Origin: Thermasporomyces composti
GTDB lineage: Bacteria; Actinomycetota; Actinomycetes; Propionibacteriales; Actinopolymorphaceae
Reading direction: 5' to 3'
Assembly: GCF_003386795.1 (NCBI RefSeq)
Contig: NZ_QTUC01000001.1
Coordinates: forward strand, 1,984,001-2,048,000
DNA: 64,000 nt
The stretch's first letter is position 1, and each line of letters opens with the position of its first letter. Positions 26,800-35,832 of the stretch are shown here, piece by piece. A model generated the notes under the pieces. The model worked only from the letters and a program-made list of their open reading frames with translations, did not search any database and was not told the origin of the DNA. The position numbers and the translations under genes are program-made.

Positions 26800-27708
26800 G
26801 TGAAGGAGGACACGGCGACGCGGCAGCCACGCCCCGCGGACGTCCGCAAGCACGTGCGCGCCATCCTGCCGCGGCTCGCGCGCGCCGAGCGCCGGGTCGC
26901 CGAGGCGCTGCTGGCGAACCCGTCCCTCGTCGTCGAGAAGACGATCACAGAGGTCGCCCGGGCCTGTCAGACCTCCGAGACCACGGTGGTGCGGTTCTGC
27001 CGCGCGGCGGGTTTCCGCGGCTACCCCGACCTCCGGCTGGCGCTCGCCACCGAGCTGGGTCGGGACACCGCCCGGCGGTGGGAGGAGCTCCTCACCGGCG
27101 CCGACATCGACCGTGACGACCCGCTCGCGCAGCTGGTCGCCAAGGTGGCGCGCACCGAGGCGGCCGCGATCGAGGACACCCTCAAGCAGCTCGACCTCGA
27201 CCAGCTCGACAAGGTCGTGACCGCGCTCATCCAGGCCCGCCGCATCGCCCTCTTCGGGCTCGGCGCCAGTGGCTTCGGCGCGCAGGACCTCCAGCAGAAG
27301 CTGCTCCGCATCGACCGGATGGCGTTCGTCGTGGCCGATCCGCACCTGGCCTTGGCCACCGCGGCGCTCCTGACCAACGGTGACGTGGCGATGGCCTGGT
27401 CGCACAGCGGCCAGACCCGCGAGACCATCGCCTGTCTGGCCAAGGCTCGCGAGCAAGGCGCCACCACCGTCGCCGTCACCAACGACCCGCACTCACCGCT
27501 CGCCGCCCAGGCCGACCTGCTGCTGACGACGGCGGCGCGCGAGACGCGCTTCCGAACGGGCGCCATGGCCAGCAGGATCGCCCAGCTCGCGGTGGTCGAC
27601 TGCGTCTACCTGGCTGTCGCCCAGCGCACCTACGACGCCACGATGGCGGCCTTGGCGAAGACCTTCGACGCCGTGCACGACCCGGATAGGTCCGGCAACG
27701 CTTGGTAA
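26800..27708 (+). CDS. RpiR/MurR-family regulator
   Basis: 302 aa. The N-terminal HTH_6 domain (about 15-95, core TITEVARACQTSETTVVRFC) is followed by a SIS domain (about 135-275) with LFGLGASGFGAQD and AWSHSGQTRETI, which bind phosphosugars. Related MurR repressors respond to MurNAc 6-phosphate. The GTG start has GAGGAGGGG upstream, 48 bp after namZ, so it is cotranscribed with it. It most likely controls both nearby operator copies, including its own. Confidence 0.92.
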   Translation: MKEDTATRQPRPADVRKHVRAILPRLARAERRVAEALLANPSLVVEKTITEVARACQTSETTVVRFCRAAGFRGYPDLRLALATELGRDTARRWEELLTGADIDRDDPLAQLVAKVARTEAAAIEDTLKQLDLDQLDKVVTALIQARRIALFGLGASGFGAQDLQQKLLRIDRMAFVVADPHLALATAALLTNGDVAMAWSHSGQTRETIACLAKAREQGATTVAVTNDPHSPLAAQADLLLTTAARETRFRTGAMASRIAQLAVVDCVYLAVAQRTYDATMAALAKTFDAVHDPDRSGNAW

Positions 27709-27804
27709 CTCCTACGGGCCCGGTGCGCTGATCGCCACCCTCCCGTGCCACGCTGACGACGAACCGCTACCAGCAGGAACCCGTCCCGCACGCATGGCAA
27801 CAAA

Positions 27805-27846
27805 TTGACGCGAGCATTGGTCGTTGGTAATTTTCCAACCTATCAC
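27805..27846 (+). promoter_or_regulatory. Promoter and operator 2 of the MurNAc regulon
   Basis: TTGACG (27805-27810), a 17-bp spacer and TAATTT (27828-27833), with the -10 embedded in GGTAATTTTCCAACCTATCA. This duplicates the arrangement upstream of namZ and precedes the GNAT-ABC-deacetylase operon. The flanking TTGG...CCAA gives the dyad. Confidence 0.75.
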
Positions 27847-27875
27847 TAGCCCATGCCGTGAGGAGGCTGCAGCCC

Positions 27876-28829
27876 ATGGCAGAGATCACCGGCTTCCGCG
27901 TGGGCGACGCCGAGGCCGTCGTCGACCTGTGGTGTCGGAGCGCTCCCGCGGACGCGATCACCCTTCCACGGTTCCGCAACCTGGTCTTGCTCGACGCCAA
28001 CTTCGACCCCGAAGGGCTCCGTCTCGCCTGGGAGGGCGAGCGTCTCGTGGGAGCCGCCTACGCGGTCCGACGTCAGGTCGCGATGGTCGGTGACGACCTC
28101 GAACCCCAGCGCGGCTGGCTGACGTTCTTCTTCGTCGACCCAGACGCGCGCGGCCGCGGACTGGGGACGCAGCTCCTGCGCGACGCCCTCGCCTGGCTGC
28201 GCGGACACGGCCGGACCGAGGTGTACTTCGCCTCGTACACGCCGAACTACATCGTGCCCGGCCTGGACCGCAAGGCCTACCCCGAGGCCGCCGGCCTCCT
28301 CAGCAAGCTCGGCTTTACAACCCTGTACCAAGCCGCGGCGATGGACATGAGCCTCGTCGGCTACGCGACACCCCCGCGGGTCCACGAGCGCGCCGCGAAA
28401 CTTCGTAGCGCCGGCTACTCCTTCGGCACACCCACCGACGACGAACTCGTCGCCCTCGTGCGGATGGCCAACGAGCACTTCAACCCCGACTGGGGACGGG
28501 CCATCCGGGAGGCCGTGATCGCCGGGCTTCCGCTCGACCGGATCGTGGTGGCCCGCGCGCCCGACGGTCAGCTGGTCGGCTGGGCCATGTTCGCGGCGTA
28601 CGAGGGGATGGTGGAACGGTTCGGGCCCTTCGGGGTCCTGCCCAACCGCCGCGGCACCGGCCTGGGCGAGGTCCTGCTGCACCTCAGCCTGACGCGCATG
28701 CGCGCCCTCGGTGCGCATGGGGCGTGGTTCTTGTGGACCGGAGAGGAGAGCCCGGCCGGTCACCTCTACCGCAAGACCGGGTTCACCACGACCCGGTACT
28801 TCGACGTGATGCGACTCACCCTCGACTGA
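27876..28829 (+). CDS. Double-domain GNAT N-acetyltransferase
   Basis: 317 aa with two GNAT folds. Acetyl-CoA loops appear as RGRGLGTQLL in the first half (about 95-104) and RGTGLGEVLL in the second (about 265-274). ATG at 27876 with GAGGAGG is preferred over the upstream GTG. First gene of the importer operon, downstream of operator 2. Acceptor unknown; in this setting an amino sugar or muropeptide amine is plausible, and it is paired with a deacetylase at the other end of the operon. Confidence 0.85.
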   Translation: MAEITGFRVGDAEAVVDLWCRSAPADAITLPRFRNLVLLDANFDPEGLRLAWEGERLVGAAYAVRRQVAMVGDDLEPQRGWLTFFFVDPDARGRGLGTQLLRDALAWLRGHGRTEVYFASYTPNYIVPGLDRKAYPEAAGLLSKLGFTTLYQAAAMDMSLVGYATPPRVHERAAKLRSAGYSFGTPTDDELVALVRMANEHFNPDWGRAIREAVIAGLPLDRIVVARAPDGQLVGWAMFAAYEGMVERFGPFGVLPNRRGTGLGEVLLHLSLTRMRALGAHGAWFLWTGEESPAGHLYRKTGFTTTRYFDVMRLTLD

Positions 28830-28845
28830 AGAGCGAAGGACGACC

Positions 28846-30144
28846 ATGAGGTGGGGAACCGCTGGCCGCGCCGCCGCGCTGGCCACAGCCGCCGCACTCG
28901 CCCTGGCGAGCTGCTCGACCGGCGGCGGTGACAGGACGACGGACTCTGACAAGGTCACCTTGACGGTGCTCACGCACTACGGGAACGACCCGCTGAAGTC
29001 CGGCTTGCAGAAGATGGTCGACGAGTGGAACAAGAACAACCCGTCGATCCAGGTCAAGACGCAGGCCGTGACCTACGACGACCTGCTCCAGACCATCACA
29101 GTGCGCCAGACCGGCGGCAAGGCGCCCGACATCATCCAGGCCTACAGCTTGTGGGGTGGCCAGCTGGAGCGGGCTCGGGTCCTCGCTGAGCCCCCGGAGG
29201 ACATCCAGCAGGACATCAAGACCAACTACTCCAAGGCGGCCGTCGGCTCTGTCACCGTCGACGGCAAGATCCTCGGCTACCCGACCGAGGTGCAGACCTA
29301 CGCGCTCTTCTACAACAAGAAGCTGCTCGCCGAGGCCGGCGTGACCGAGCCGCCGAAGACCTGGGACGAGATCGCTGAGGTCGCCGCCAAGGTCACCAAG
29401 CGCGACTCCAAGGGCAACATCCAGGTCGCCGGATTCGGCCTGACCAGCGGCTGGGACTCCGCCGTCGTCCACCCCTTCCTCAGCCTGCTGCAGGCCGCTG
29501 GTGGTCAGTTCGTCTCCGACGACGGCACCAAGGCCGCGTTCAACTCCCCCGCCGGCAAGGCCGCCCTGGAGTTCGAGAAGTCGCTCATCGACGCCAAGGT
29601 CGCGGACCCGGCGATCAACGTCCTCCAGGCCTTCCCGTCGGAGAAGGTGGCCATGACCATCAACGCCGGGTGGTGGATCGGCAGCCTCAAGACGGCGATG
29701 AAGGACAAGTACGAGAACGTGGGCGTCGTGCCCGTTCCGGGTCCCAAGCCCGGCGACAAGGGCTCCCTCGCGTATGGGTTCTTCATGGGTGTCAACAACA
29801 AGAGCCCGCACAAGGACGAGGCGTGGCAGTTCCTCAAGTGGATGAACGCGGAGAAGGGCCCTGACGGCGCGACCCGCATGGGCTCCTTCCAGTACTCCAT
29901 CGGAACGATCCCCGGTCGACCCGCGGACTCCGAGGCTCTCGCGGACGAGATCACCGACCCCAACTACCAGCCGTTCACCGAAGCGCTGGAGTACGCGATG
30001 CCCGAGCCCAACGGTCGTAACGGGCAGAAGATCAAGACCACCCTGCAGAAGAGCATCGAGGGAGTCTGGACCGGCACCCAGTCGGTCGACGAGGCGCTCG
30101 CCAACGCTGCCGAACAGGCGGACGCGCTCCTGTCATCCGGCTGA
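28846..30144 (+). CDS. ABC importer sugar-binding lipoprotein
   Basis: 432 aa family 1 extracellular solute-binding protein. The signal peptide ends in the lipobox LASC with Cys 23 as the lipidated residue, then a Gly/Thr-rich linker. The core shows GKAPDIIQAYSLWGG, GYPTEVQTYALFYNKKLL and AWQFLKWM, typical of carbohydrate binders. RBS AAGGAC before the ATG. With the two permeases it forms an importer probably for peptidoglycan-derived saccharides. No ATPase gene is encoded nearby, so a shared MsiK-like ATPase is expected. Confidence 0.92.
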   Translation: MRWGTAGRAAALATAAALALASCSTGGGDRTTDSDKVTLTVLTHYGNDPLKSGLQKMVDEWNKNNPSIQVKTQAVTYDDLLQTITVRQTGGKAPDIIQAYSLWGGQLERARVLAEPPEDIQQDIKTNYSKAAVGSVTVDGKILGYPTEVQTYALFYNKKLLAEAGVTEPPKTWDEIAEVAAKVTKRDSKGNIQVAGFGLTSGWDSAVVHPFLSLLQAAGGQFVSDDGTKAAFNSPAGKAALEFEKSLIDAKVADPAINVLQAFPSEKVAMTINAGWWIGSLKTAMKDKYENVGVVPVPGPKPGDKGSLAYGFFMGVNNKSPHKDEAWQFLKWMNAEKGPDGATRMGSFQYSIGTIPGRPADSEALADEITDPNYQPFTEALEYAMPEPNGRNGQKIKTTLQKSIEGVWTGTQSVDEALANAAEQADALLSSG

Positions 30145-30162
30145 GCGAGGTCCACGGTCACC

Positions 30163-31134
30163 ATGGCCACAGTCCTCCACGAGAACGAGCAGCGGAGCCC
30201 GCGCGGCGGCGCAAGCCGTCGGGCGGGCTCCGTCCCAAGCGGGATGGCGAAGGCACGCCGTCGCGAGGCGATCGTCGCCTACGCGTTCCTCTCGCCGAGC
30301 CTTCTCTTCTTCGCGATCTTCCTGATCCTTCCCCTGATCTTCGCGGTCGTGCTCGCCCTCTCGGCCTGGGGAGGTTTCGACCTCACCCAGATCGAGTTCG
30401 TGGGGCTCGACAACTTCGCTGAGATCCTCAACCCGGCGTCGACGTTTGTCGCGCCCATCCTGGTCAACACGCTGGTCTTCGCCGCCGGCTCCGTGGTCTT
30501 GACGTTGGTCGCCTCCGTCGTGCTCGCCAACGCGATCAACCGGCTGCGCTTCCAAGGCTTCTGGCGCACGCTGTACTTCCTGCCGATCGTCACGACCGTG
30601 GCCGCCGTCGGCAACATCTGGAAGTACCTCTACGAACCCAGCGGCGGTCTGATCAACGGCGTCCTCAACGCCCTCGGCATGTCGTCGGTCCGGTTCCTCG
30701 CCGATCCGGACACCGCGCTTCCCTCTGTCGTCGTCGTCCAGGCGTGGGCCTCGCTGGGCACGGCGATCCTCATCCTCACCGCGGGGCTGAAGAACATCCC
30801 CGAGACCTACTACGAGGCGGCCGAGCTCGACGGTGCCGGCAGCTGGCGGATGTTCTGGAACATCACGTTGCCGCTGCTGCGTCCGACGCTGCTGTTCGTC
30901 CTCATCACCCAAGTGATCGCCGGGCTCCAGTCGTTCGCCCTCATCATCGTGATGACCGGCGGCGGTCCCGGTGACGCCACCAACGTCGCGGGGTTCGAGA
31001 TGTACCAGCAGGCGTTCAACTTCGGCATGTGGGGCATCGCGAGCGCGATGGCGCTGGTGCTGTTCCTCATCATCTTCGCCATCACGCTGCTGCAGCTGTG
31101 GCTCTTCCGGCAGCGAGGGGAGGAGACGTCGTGA
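30163..31134 (+). CDS. Sugar ABC transporter permease (MalF-like)
   Basis: 323 aa with six transmembrane segments after a basic cytoplasmic N-terminus (about 30 residues). The EAA loop that docks the ATPase reads YYEAAELDGAGSWRMFW followed by ITLPLLRP. It lies 18 bp after the binding protein, and its stop overlaps the next permease start (GTGA). No strong ribosome site is seen; coupling from the binding-protein gene is likely. Confidence 0.92.
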   Translation: MATVLHENEQRSPRGGASRRAGSVPSGMAKARRREAIVAYAFLSPSLLFFAIFLILPLIFAVVLALSAWGGFDLTQIEFVGLDNFAEILNPASTFVAPILVNTLVFAAGSVVLTLVASVVLANAINRLRFQGFWRTLYFLPIVTTVAAVGNIWKYLYEPSGGLINGVLNALGMSSVRFLADPDTALPSVVVVQAWASLGTAILILTAGLKNIPETYYEAAELDGAGSWRMFWNITLPLLRPTLLFVLITQVIAGLQSFALIIVMTGGGPGDATNVAGFEMYQQAFNFGMWGIASAMALVLFLIIFAITLLQLWLFRQRGEETS

Positions 31135-32003
31135 AGCCGCGCAGGACGCCGTGGTTCTCCTACCTGCTCGTGGTGGCCGGCGCCGTCATCATGGTCGTGC
31201 CTTTCCTCGACATGGTGATGACGTCGTTCAAGGGCCCGGGCGAGGCCGGCCGGCTCCCGTACCGGTTCCTGCCGGAGAAGTTCCACCTGGACAACTACCT
31301 CGCGGCGCTGGAACAGCTCAACATGGGGCTGCTGTTCCGCAACAGCGTCATCATGACCGCTGTCGCCGTCGCGTCGGTCCTGCTGACCTCGAGCATGGCC
31401 GGCTACGCGCTGGCCAAGCTGCGCTTCCCCGGCCGGCCGATCGTCTTTCGGTTCGTGCTGGCCACCATGATGTTCCCGCCGTTCCTGTTCCTCATCCCCG
31501 ACTTCCTCATCCTCACCAACTGGCCGTTGGCCGGCGGCAACGACCTGTTGGGGCGAGGAGGTGACGGCGGGCTCACCACCTCGGTGGCGGCGCTGTTCAT
31601 CCCGTTCCTGGTGTCCGGCTTCGGGATCTTCCTGATGCGGCAGTTCATCGTCTCGATCCCGGACGAGGTGATCGAGGCGGCCCGGATCGACGGCGCGGGA
31701 GAGTTCACCATCTGGCGGCACATCATCCTGCCCCAGACCACGCCGGTGCTCATCACGCTCGGGTTGCTCACCTTCGTGGGCACCTGGAACGAGTACGTGT
31801 GGAGCCTGCTCATCTCCACCGTCAACCCTGACTTGATGACCCTGCCGGTCGGGATCCAGCTGCTGCAGAGCTACCTCGACCCGAACCAGACCCTCCCCAT
31901 CGTCATGGCGGGACTCGTCATCAGCATCGTCCCGGTGCTGACGATCTTCCTGCTGCTGCAGAAGTACTACATCCGTGGCGTCATGATCAGCGGCCTGAAG
32001 TGA
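31131..32003 (+). CDS. Sugar ABC transporter permease (MalG-like)
   Basis: 290 aa from GTG overlapping the previous stop by 4 bp, with GAGGGGAGGAG upstream. Six transmembrane segments and an EAA loop IEAARIDGAGEFTIW...ILPQTTP. Partner of the MalF-like permease. A Gly-rich periplasmic loop (AGGNDLLGRGGDGG) is somewhat longer than usual. Cotranscribed with the downstream deacetylase, 7 bp away. Confidence 0.92.
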   Translation: MKPRRTPWFSYLLVVAGAVIMVVPFLDMVMTSFKGPGEAGRLPYRFLPEKFHLDNYLAALEQLNMGLLFRNSVIMTAVAVASVLLTSSMAGYALAKLRFPGRPIVFRFVLATMMFPPFLFLIPDFLILTNWPLAGGNDLLGRGGDGGLTTSVAALFIPFLVSGFGIFLMRQFIVSIPDEVIEAARIDGAGEFTIWRHIILPQTTPVLITLGLLTFVGTWNEYVWSLLISTVNPDLMTLPVGIQLLQSYLDPNQTLPIVMAGLVISIVPVLTIFLLLQKYYIRGVMISGLK

Positions 32004-32010
32004 GGAGCGC

Positions 32011-32700
32011 ATGAAGACCTACCTGGCCATCGGAGCCCACATCGGTGACATGGACCTGACCGCCGGTCCGCTGCTCGCCACGGCGGCGCTGGCCGGTCAC
32101 CGAACCGCCATCGTGGCGCTCACTCCAGGCGAGCGGGGTCACCCCCGAATGAGCCCGGAGGACTACAAGGCGCAGAAGATCGAGGAAGGCCGCACGTTCG
32201 CGGAGAAGATCGGGGCCGAGTTCCGGGTGCTCGACTACTCCGACGGCTTCCTCGAGGCCACCCAGGAGGTGAGCCTGCAGGTCGCGGACATCATCCGCGA
32301 GCTCAAGCCGGACGTGATCATCGCGCACTGGAAGAACTCCATCCACAGCGACCACGCCAACGCGTCGATCATCGCCGAGAGGGCTCGCTACTACGCCGGC
32401 CTGCCGATGGACCACCCGCTGCCGCGCCACGGGGTCGGGCGGTTCGTCTACGCGGAGAACTGGGAGGACGAGGAAGGCTTCCAGCCGTCGCTCTACGTCC
32501 CCATCCCGGACGAGGCGTTCGAGCGCTGGCGTGACGCCATCTCCGGCCAGGCGTTCGCCCGCGGCGAGACGTACGGGTTCCGCTACATCGACTACTACAC
32601 CGCGCTCATGACCATGCGGGGCTGCCTCGCGGGGGTGCCGCGGGCGTGCGCGTTCGCGGTCCCGAGCAGCTCGACCCGAGACGTCGTCGACCTGCTGTAG
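32011..32700 (+). CDS. PIG-L/LmbE-type deacetylase with altered motif
   Basis: 229 aa, cytoplasmic. The first zinc motif, AHPDD in MshB and relatives, is AHIGDMD here: His 10 and Asp 13 keep the zinc ligands, but the general-base Asp is Gly 12. The second motif is IHSDH (His 112 and 115). A subfamily with AHxGDME occurs beside carbohydrate importers in other bacteria. Likely substrate is an N-acetylated sugar brought in by the adjacent importer. It ends the operon at a strong terminator. RBS GAGGAG. Confidence 0.85.
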   Translation: MKTYLAIGAHIGDMDLTAGPLLATAALAGHRTAIVALTPGERGHPRMSPEDYKAQKIEEGRTFAEKIGAEFRVLDYSDGFLEATQEVSLQVADIIRELKPDVIIAHWKNSIHSDHANASIIAERARYYAGLPMDHPLPRHGVGRFVYAENWEDEEGFQPSLYVPIPDEAFERWRDAISGQAFARGETYGFRYIDYYTALMTMRGCLAGVPRACAFAVPSSSTRDVVDLL

Positions 32701-32719
32701 GTCAGGCGCGCATCGCTTC

Positions 32720-32756
32720 TCGAGGTGGTGGCAGGCATCGTCGGCCACCACCTCGA
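32720..32756 (+). terminator. Terminator of the importer operon
   Basis: Perfect 13-bp stem TCGAGGTGGTGGC/GCCACCACCTCGA with an 11-base loop, then TGCTTTT. Also lies beyond the end of the convergent VOC gene. Confidence 0.85.
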
Positions 32757-32917
32757 TGCTTTTCGACGCACCCCGCTGGTCGGCGGCACGGTCGCGCCGC
32801 CCATCCCTTCGGTGCCGTTCGGCACGTCCGCGTCGTCGCGACCCGAGGGCAGGGCCGTCCGCGGCCGAGTCGCCCCGTCGACCACGAGCATGGTGGTCAG
32901 GCGGCCGAACCCCGTCG

Positions 32918-33337
32918 TCAGCGCAGTGTCGTCGAGCCGTCGTCGTGGATCGTCCAGAACGGGTTGTGCGCGACCTCCCACGCATGACCGTCGGGGTCGG
33001 TGAACACCCCCGAGTAGCCGCCCCACGACGTCGGCGCGCCGGGCCGCTTGACGGTGCCACCGGCCCGCTCGACCTCGGCGAGCACCGCGTCGACCTCCTC
33101 CGGCGACCGCACGTTGTGCGCCAAGGTGATGCCGCCCCAACCGCCGCTGTCGGTGACGACCGTGTCCTCGGCAAGGCGGGCTCGATCCCACAACGCGACG
33201 ACCAGCCCCGGCATCTGGTAGAAGGCCACGTCATCCTCGGGCCTGGACTGCGTCCGCCAGCCGAGCGCCTCGTAGAAGGCACGGGCACGGGCGAGGTCGG
33301 CGACACCGAGCGTGATCAAGCTGAGTCGTTGTTCCAC
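32918..33337 (-). CDS. VOC-family (glyoxalase-like) protein
   Basis: 139 aa with two beta-alpha-beta-beta-beta units: SLITLGVADLARARAFYEAL at the start and the second unit ending in FTDPDGHAWEVAHNP. That is the length of bleomycin-resistance/glyoxalase-like proteins. The GTG at 33337 is chosen because the upstream extension (to 33532) has no family match. Metal ligands are only partly evident (Glu in WEVA). Substrate unknown. Convergent with the salvage operon. Confidence 0.85.
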   Translation of the reverse strand: MEQRLSLITLGVADLARARAFYEALGWRTQSRPEDDVAFYQMPGLVVALWDRARLAEDTVVTDSGGWGGITLAHNVRSPEEVDAVLAEVERAGGTVKRPGAPTSWGGYSGVFTDPDGHAWEVAHNPFWTIHDDGSTTLR

Positions 33338-33564
33338 CCGGCGATGGTACGCGCACCACCCAGGGGACGTTCGCGGTCGCGCGTTCGCGGTCCCTGAGCA
33401 GCTCGCCCGGGGACGTGGCCCCCCCGCGCACGTCGGCGAGGGGCGTCGACGTGCTGAAGGTCGGACCAACGTCGGCATCCCGTCGTGGTGTCTGGCGTCC
33501 GCCACGGCGCCACCGCGCCGCCATCCCGGCACGTCCGTGTCGTTTGGGCTATAGGGTCGGGGCC

Positions 33565-34701
33565 GTGAGTGAGATCGACGCCGTCCTGGCGAGCCCGCGT
33601 GGACGCCGCTTCTGCTTCGAGGTCGCCGCCGTCCTCGACGAGGACATTCGCGGCGCCTTGTGGACCGTCTCCTCGCGTTCCGACGACGAGGACGTCGCAG
33701 CGTCGCTCACCGGCGCCCTCCGCGCCATCGACACGGCCTCGGTCGGCGCGCTGTCGGAGCAGGTGGTGACCGAGTGCCTCGCTGACGCCGTCTGCGAGGC
33801 ACGGTACTGGCAGGAGCCCGACCCGGAGGACATCGTCCTCGCTCGCCCGGACGTCGCGAACGCGCTCGCGCCGCTGGCGGCGACGCTGCTGACCGCCGAC
33901 GCGACGAGCTGGTGGCGCTCGCCCGCCGACCTGGACGACCAGCGCTTCGTGGAGTGGCTGGGCGAGTACGCCACCGAGCCGCCGTCGCTGTCGGGCAGTC
34001 GCGAACGCCTGGCCAGGTGGCGCGACGACACGGTGGCCGAGGAAGAGCGGGCGGCGCGGGAACGCCCCACCGACCCGCGGGCGAGCGTCTCGGGCGTGTG
34101 GTGGTCGACACCGCCGTCCGATGGGCTGGCGCACACCTGTCGTGCCCGACTTTGGCTCGGCGCGATGCAGCTGCTCCTGACCGAGGACGACGCCGGATGG
34201 GAGCACGCCCGCGTCTGGCCGCTCCGGCCAACCCGTGAGGTCCGCGTCTTCGAGATCACCGGGCCGGAAGCTTGGGCCGCGCTCGTCGATGGCTACCCGC
34301 TGCGCCTCACCGCGTCCAGGCGGCACGACTGGTGGCGTACCACTGGCGTGGACACCGAGTGGTACATCCCCGACTGGACGGCGGTCGCGCGGGACTACGA
34401 CGCCGTCCACCTCACGATGGTCGGCTACCTCACGACGCCCGGCACCGCGATCCCCGTGCGCGGCGGCGCGACCGTCCTCGCCGGCTGGAACCCGGACGAG
34501 ACGTACTGGCTCGCCGACCTGCTCGAGCCCGCCGGCGAGCCGGTCGAGTGGGAGCGCCGCGACACCGGCCGCGACCACGACGAGTGGACGCCCGTGGCGT
34601 CGGGCGCTCGACGTCCCGTCGGTTCGCCCGAGGAGCGGAACCTCCCGCGAGACGGTCACCGGATGCCGGCCAGCTACACCGACCAATCGCGAGACAGCTA
34701 G
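33565..34701 (+). CDS. Unrecognised 378-aa cytoplasmic protein
   Basis: No family recognised. Start GTG at 33565, only about 10 bases after CTATAGGGT, so the transcript may be leaderless; the extension to 33415 is antisense to the VOC upstream region. The first 130 residues are acidic and helical. The rest is Trp-rich (ATSWWRSP, GVWWSTPP, HDWWRTTG, DTEWYIPDW) and mixed alpha/beta. No signal peptide or membrane segment. Similar Trp-rich proteins occur as singletons in actinobacteria. Confidence 0.75.
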   Translation: MSEIDAVLASPRGRRFCFEVAAVLDEDIRGALWTVSSRSDDEDVAASLTGALRAIDTASVGALSEQVVTECLADAVCEARYWQEPDPEDIVLARPDVANALAPLAATLLTADATSWWRSPADLDDQRFVEWLGEYATEPPSLSGSRERLARWRDDTVAEEERAARERPTDPRASVSGVWWSTPPSDGLAHTCRARLWLGAMQLLLTEDDAGWEHARVWPLRPTREVRVFEITGPEAWAALVDGYPLRLTASRRHDWWRTTGVDTEWYIPDWTAVARDYDAVHLTMVGYLTTPGTAIPVRGGATVLAGWNPDETYWLADLLEPAGEPVEWERRDTGRDHDEWTPVASGARRPVGSPEERNLPRDGHRMPASYTDQSRDS

Positions 34702-34773
34702 GAGCGACGCAGCCACACGGCCGCTCCTGGCCAAGGGCCCGCGGAGATCCAACGACATCCCTACGGTGTCGCT

Positions 34774-35637
34774 ATGCGACGTTCTCACCTCAGCAGACGA
34801 CGCCTGTTGGGGATCGGGGCCACGGCCGGTGCCGCCGGCCTCGGTAGTGCCCTCCCGACGACTCCCGCCGTCGCCGCCGAGCACGGCATGGCGGCAGCGA
34901 GGACGCGGCGGCGCCATGCGATCAGGATCGCGACGTTCAACATTCACCACGGCGCCGGACCCGACGACGTCCTCGACCTCGAGCACACCGCCGAGGTGAT
35001 CGCGGCGACCGACGCCGACGTCGTCGCTGTGCAAGAAGTCGACCGGCACTTCAGAGATCGGAGCGACTGGAAGGACCAGGCTGGCGAGCTCGCTCGCATG
35101 CTGGCGATGCGGGTCGTCTTCGGCGCCAACATCGACCTGGACCCGCTCGAGCCGGGTCAGCCGAGACGTCAGTACGGGTGCGCGATCCTGACCCAGGGTG
35201 CGATCCTCTCCTGGCGCAACACGTGGTTGCCGAAGTACCCGACCAGCGAGCAACGCGGCCTGCTCGAAGCGGTCGTCCAGATCCACGGCACACGCCTCCG
35301 CGTCGCCACGACCCACATGCAACACACGGACGACGCCGAATGGCAGGAACAGGCGGACGCGATCGTCGATCTTCTCGCCGGTTCCCCCGAACCGGTTTTC
35401 CTCACCGGCGACACTAACGCGGTGCCGGAGTTCCCCGGCATGACCACGTTCACCAGCCGTTTCACCGACGTCTGGGCCGCGGTGGGCATCGGCGAAGGGC
35501 TCACCACCTCGCACTGGCGTTTCGACTACATCTTCACGCCACCGAACGCGGACATCCGCCACGCCTGGCTCATCTGCACAGATGCCTCCGACCACCTGCC
35601 GCTGGTGGCCGATGTCGTGCTGCCTGAGACACGGTGA
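34774..35637 (+). CDS. Tat-exported endonuclease/exonuclease/phosphatase-family protein
   Basis: 287 aa. SRRRLLG (7-13) plus a hydrophobic Ala/Gly stretch and PAVAA is a Tat signal. The mature part has the EEP catalytic series: IATFNIHHG, VVAVQEVD, THMQHTD, LTGDTNAVPE, FDYIF and the terminal ASDHLPLVADV. Family members hydrolyse phosphodiesters (nucleases, sphingomyelinase- or phosphoinositide-type phosphatases); metal-dependent chemistry at the cell surface is expected. Tat export suggests folding with metal before transport. Monocistronic. Confidence 0.9.
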   Translation: MRRSHLSRRRLLGIGATAGAAGLGSALPTTPAVAAEHGMAAARTRRRHAIRIATFNIHHGAGPDDVLDLEHTAEVIAATDADVVAVQEVDRHFRDRSDWKDQAGELARMLAMRVVFGANIDLDPLEPGQPRRQYGCAILTQGAILSWRNTWLPKYPTSEQRGLLEAVVQIHGTRLRVATTHMQHTDDAEWQEQADAIVDLLAGSPEPVFLTGDTNAVPEFPGMTTFTSRFTDVWAAVGIGEGLTTSHWRFDYIFTPPNADIRHAWLICTDASDHLPLVADVVLPETR

Positions 35638-35832
35638 CAGCGGCTCGGTCGCACGGTGACAGCTGTCGCTCGGTCGTCACGCCTGAGCGGATACGACCCG
35701 AGGTAAGGACGCGTCCCCTGGTGGCGGAACACCGTGCCTGGTCGGCATCCGTCCCCCGGGCCCCCAAGGCCAGCCCCACTATGCTGCTCGGGCAAGCAAG
35801 CGTTGCCGACCCTCCCACCAGGAGCCGTGACG

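Noticed and set aside
25534-27492. 652-codon minus-strand frame across namZ and the RpiR gene
   Set aside because: Val/Gly/Arg/Asp-rich shadow spanning two well-supported genes.
26738-27849. Shared CTATCACTAG at the namZ stop and after operator 2
   Set aside because: At the first site it is simply the last codons and stop of namZ and lacks the operator core.
33316-35595. 759-codon minus-strand frame
   Set aside because: Crosses three unrelated genes; no start context or domain.
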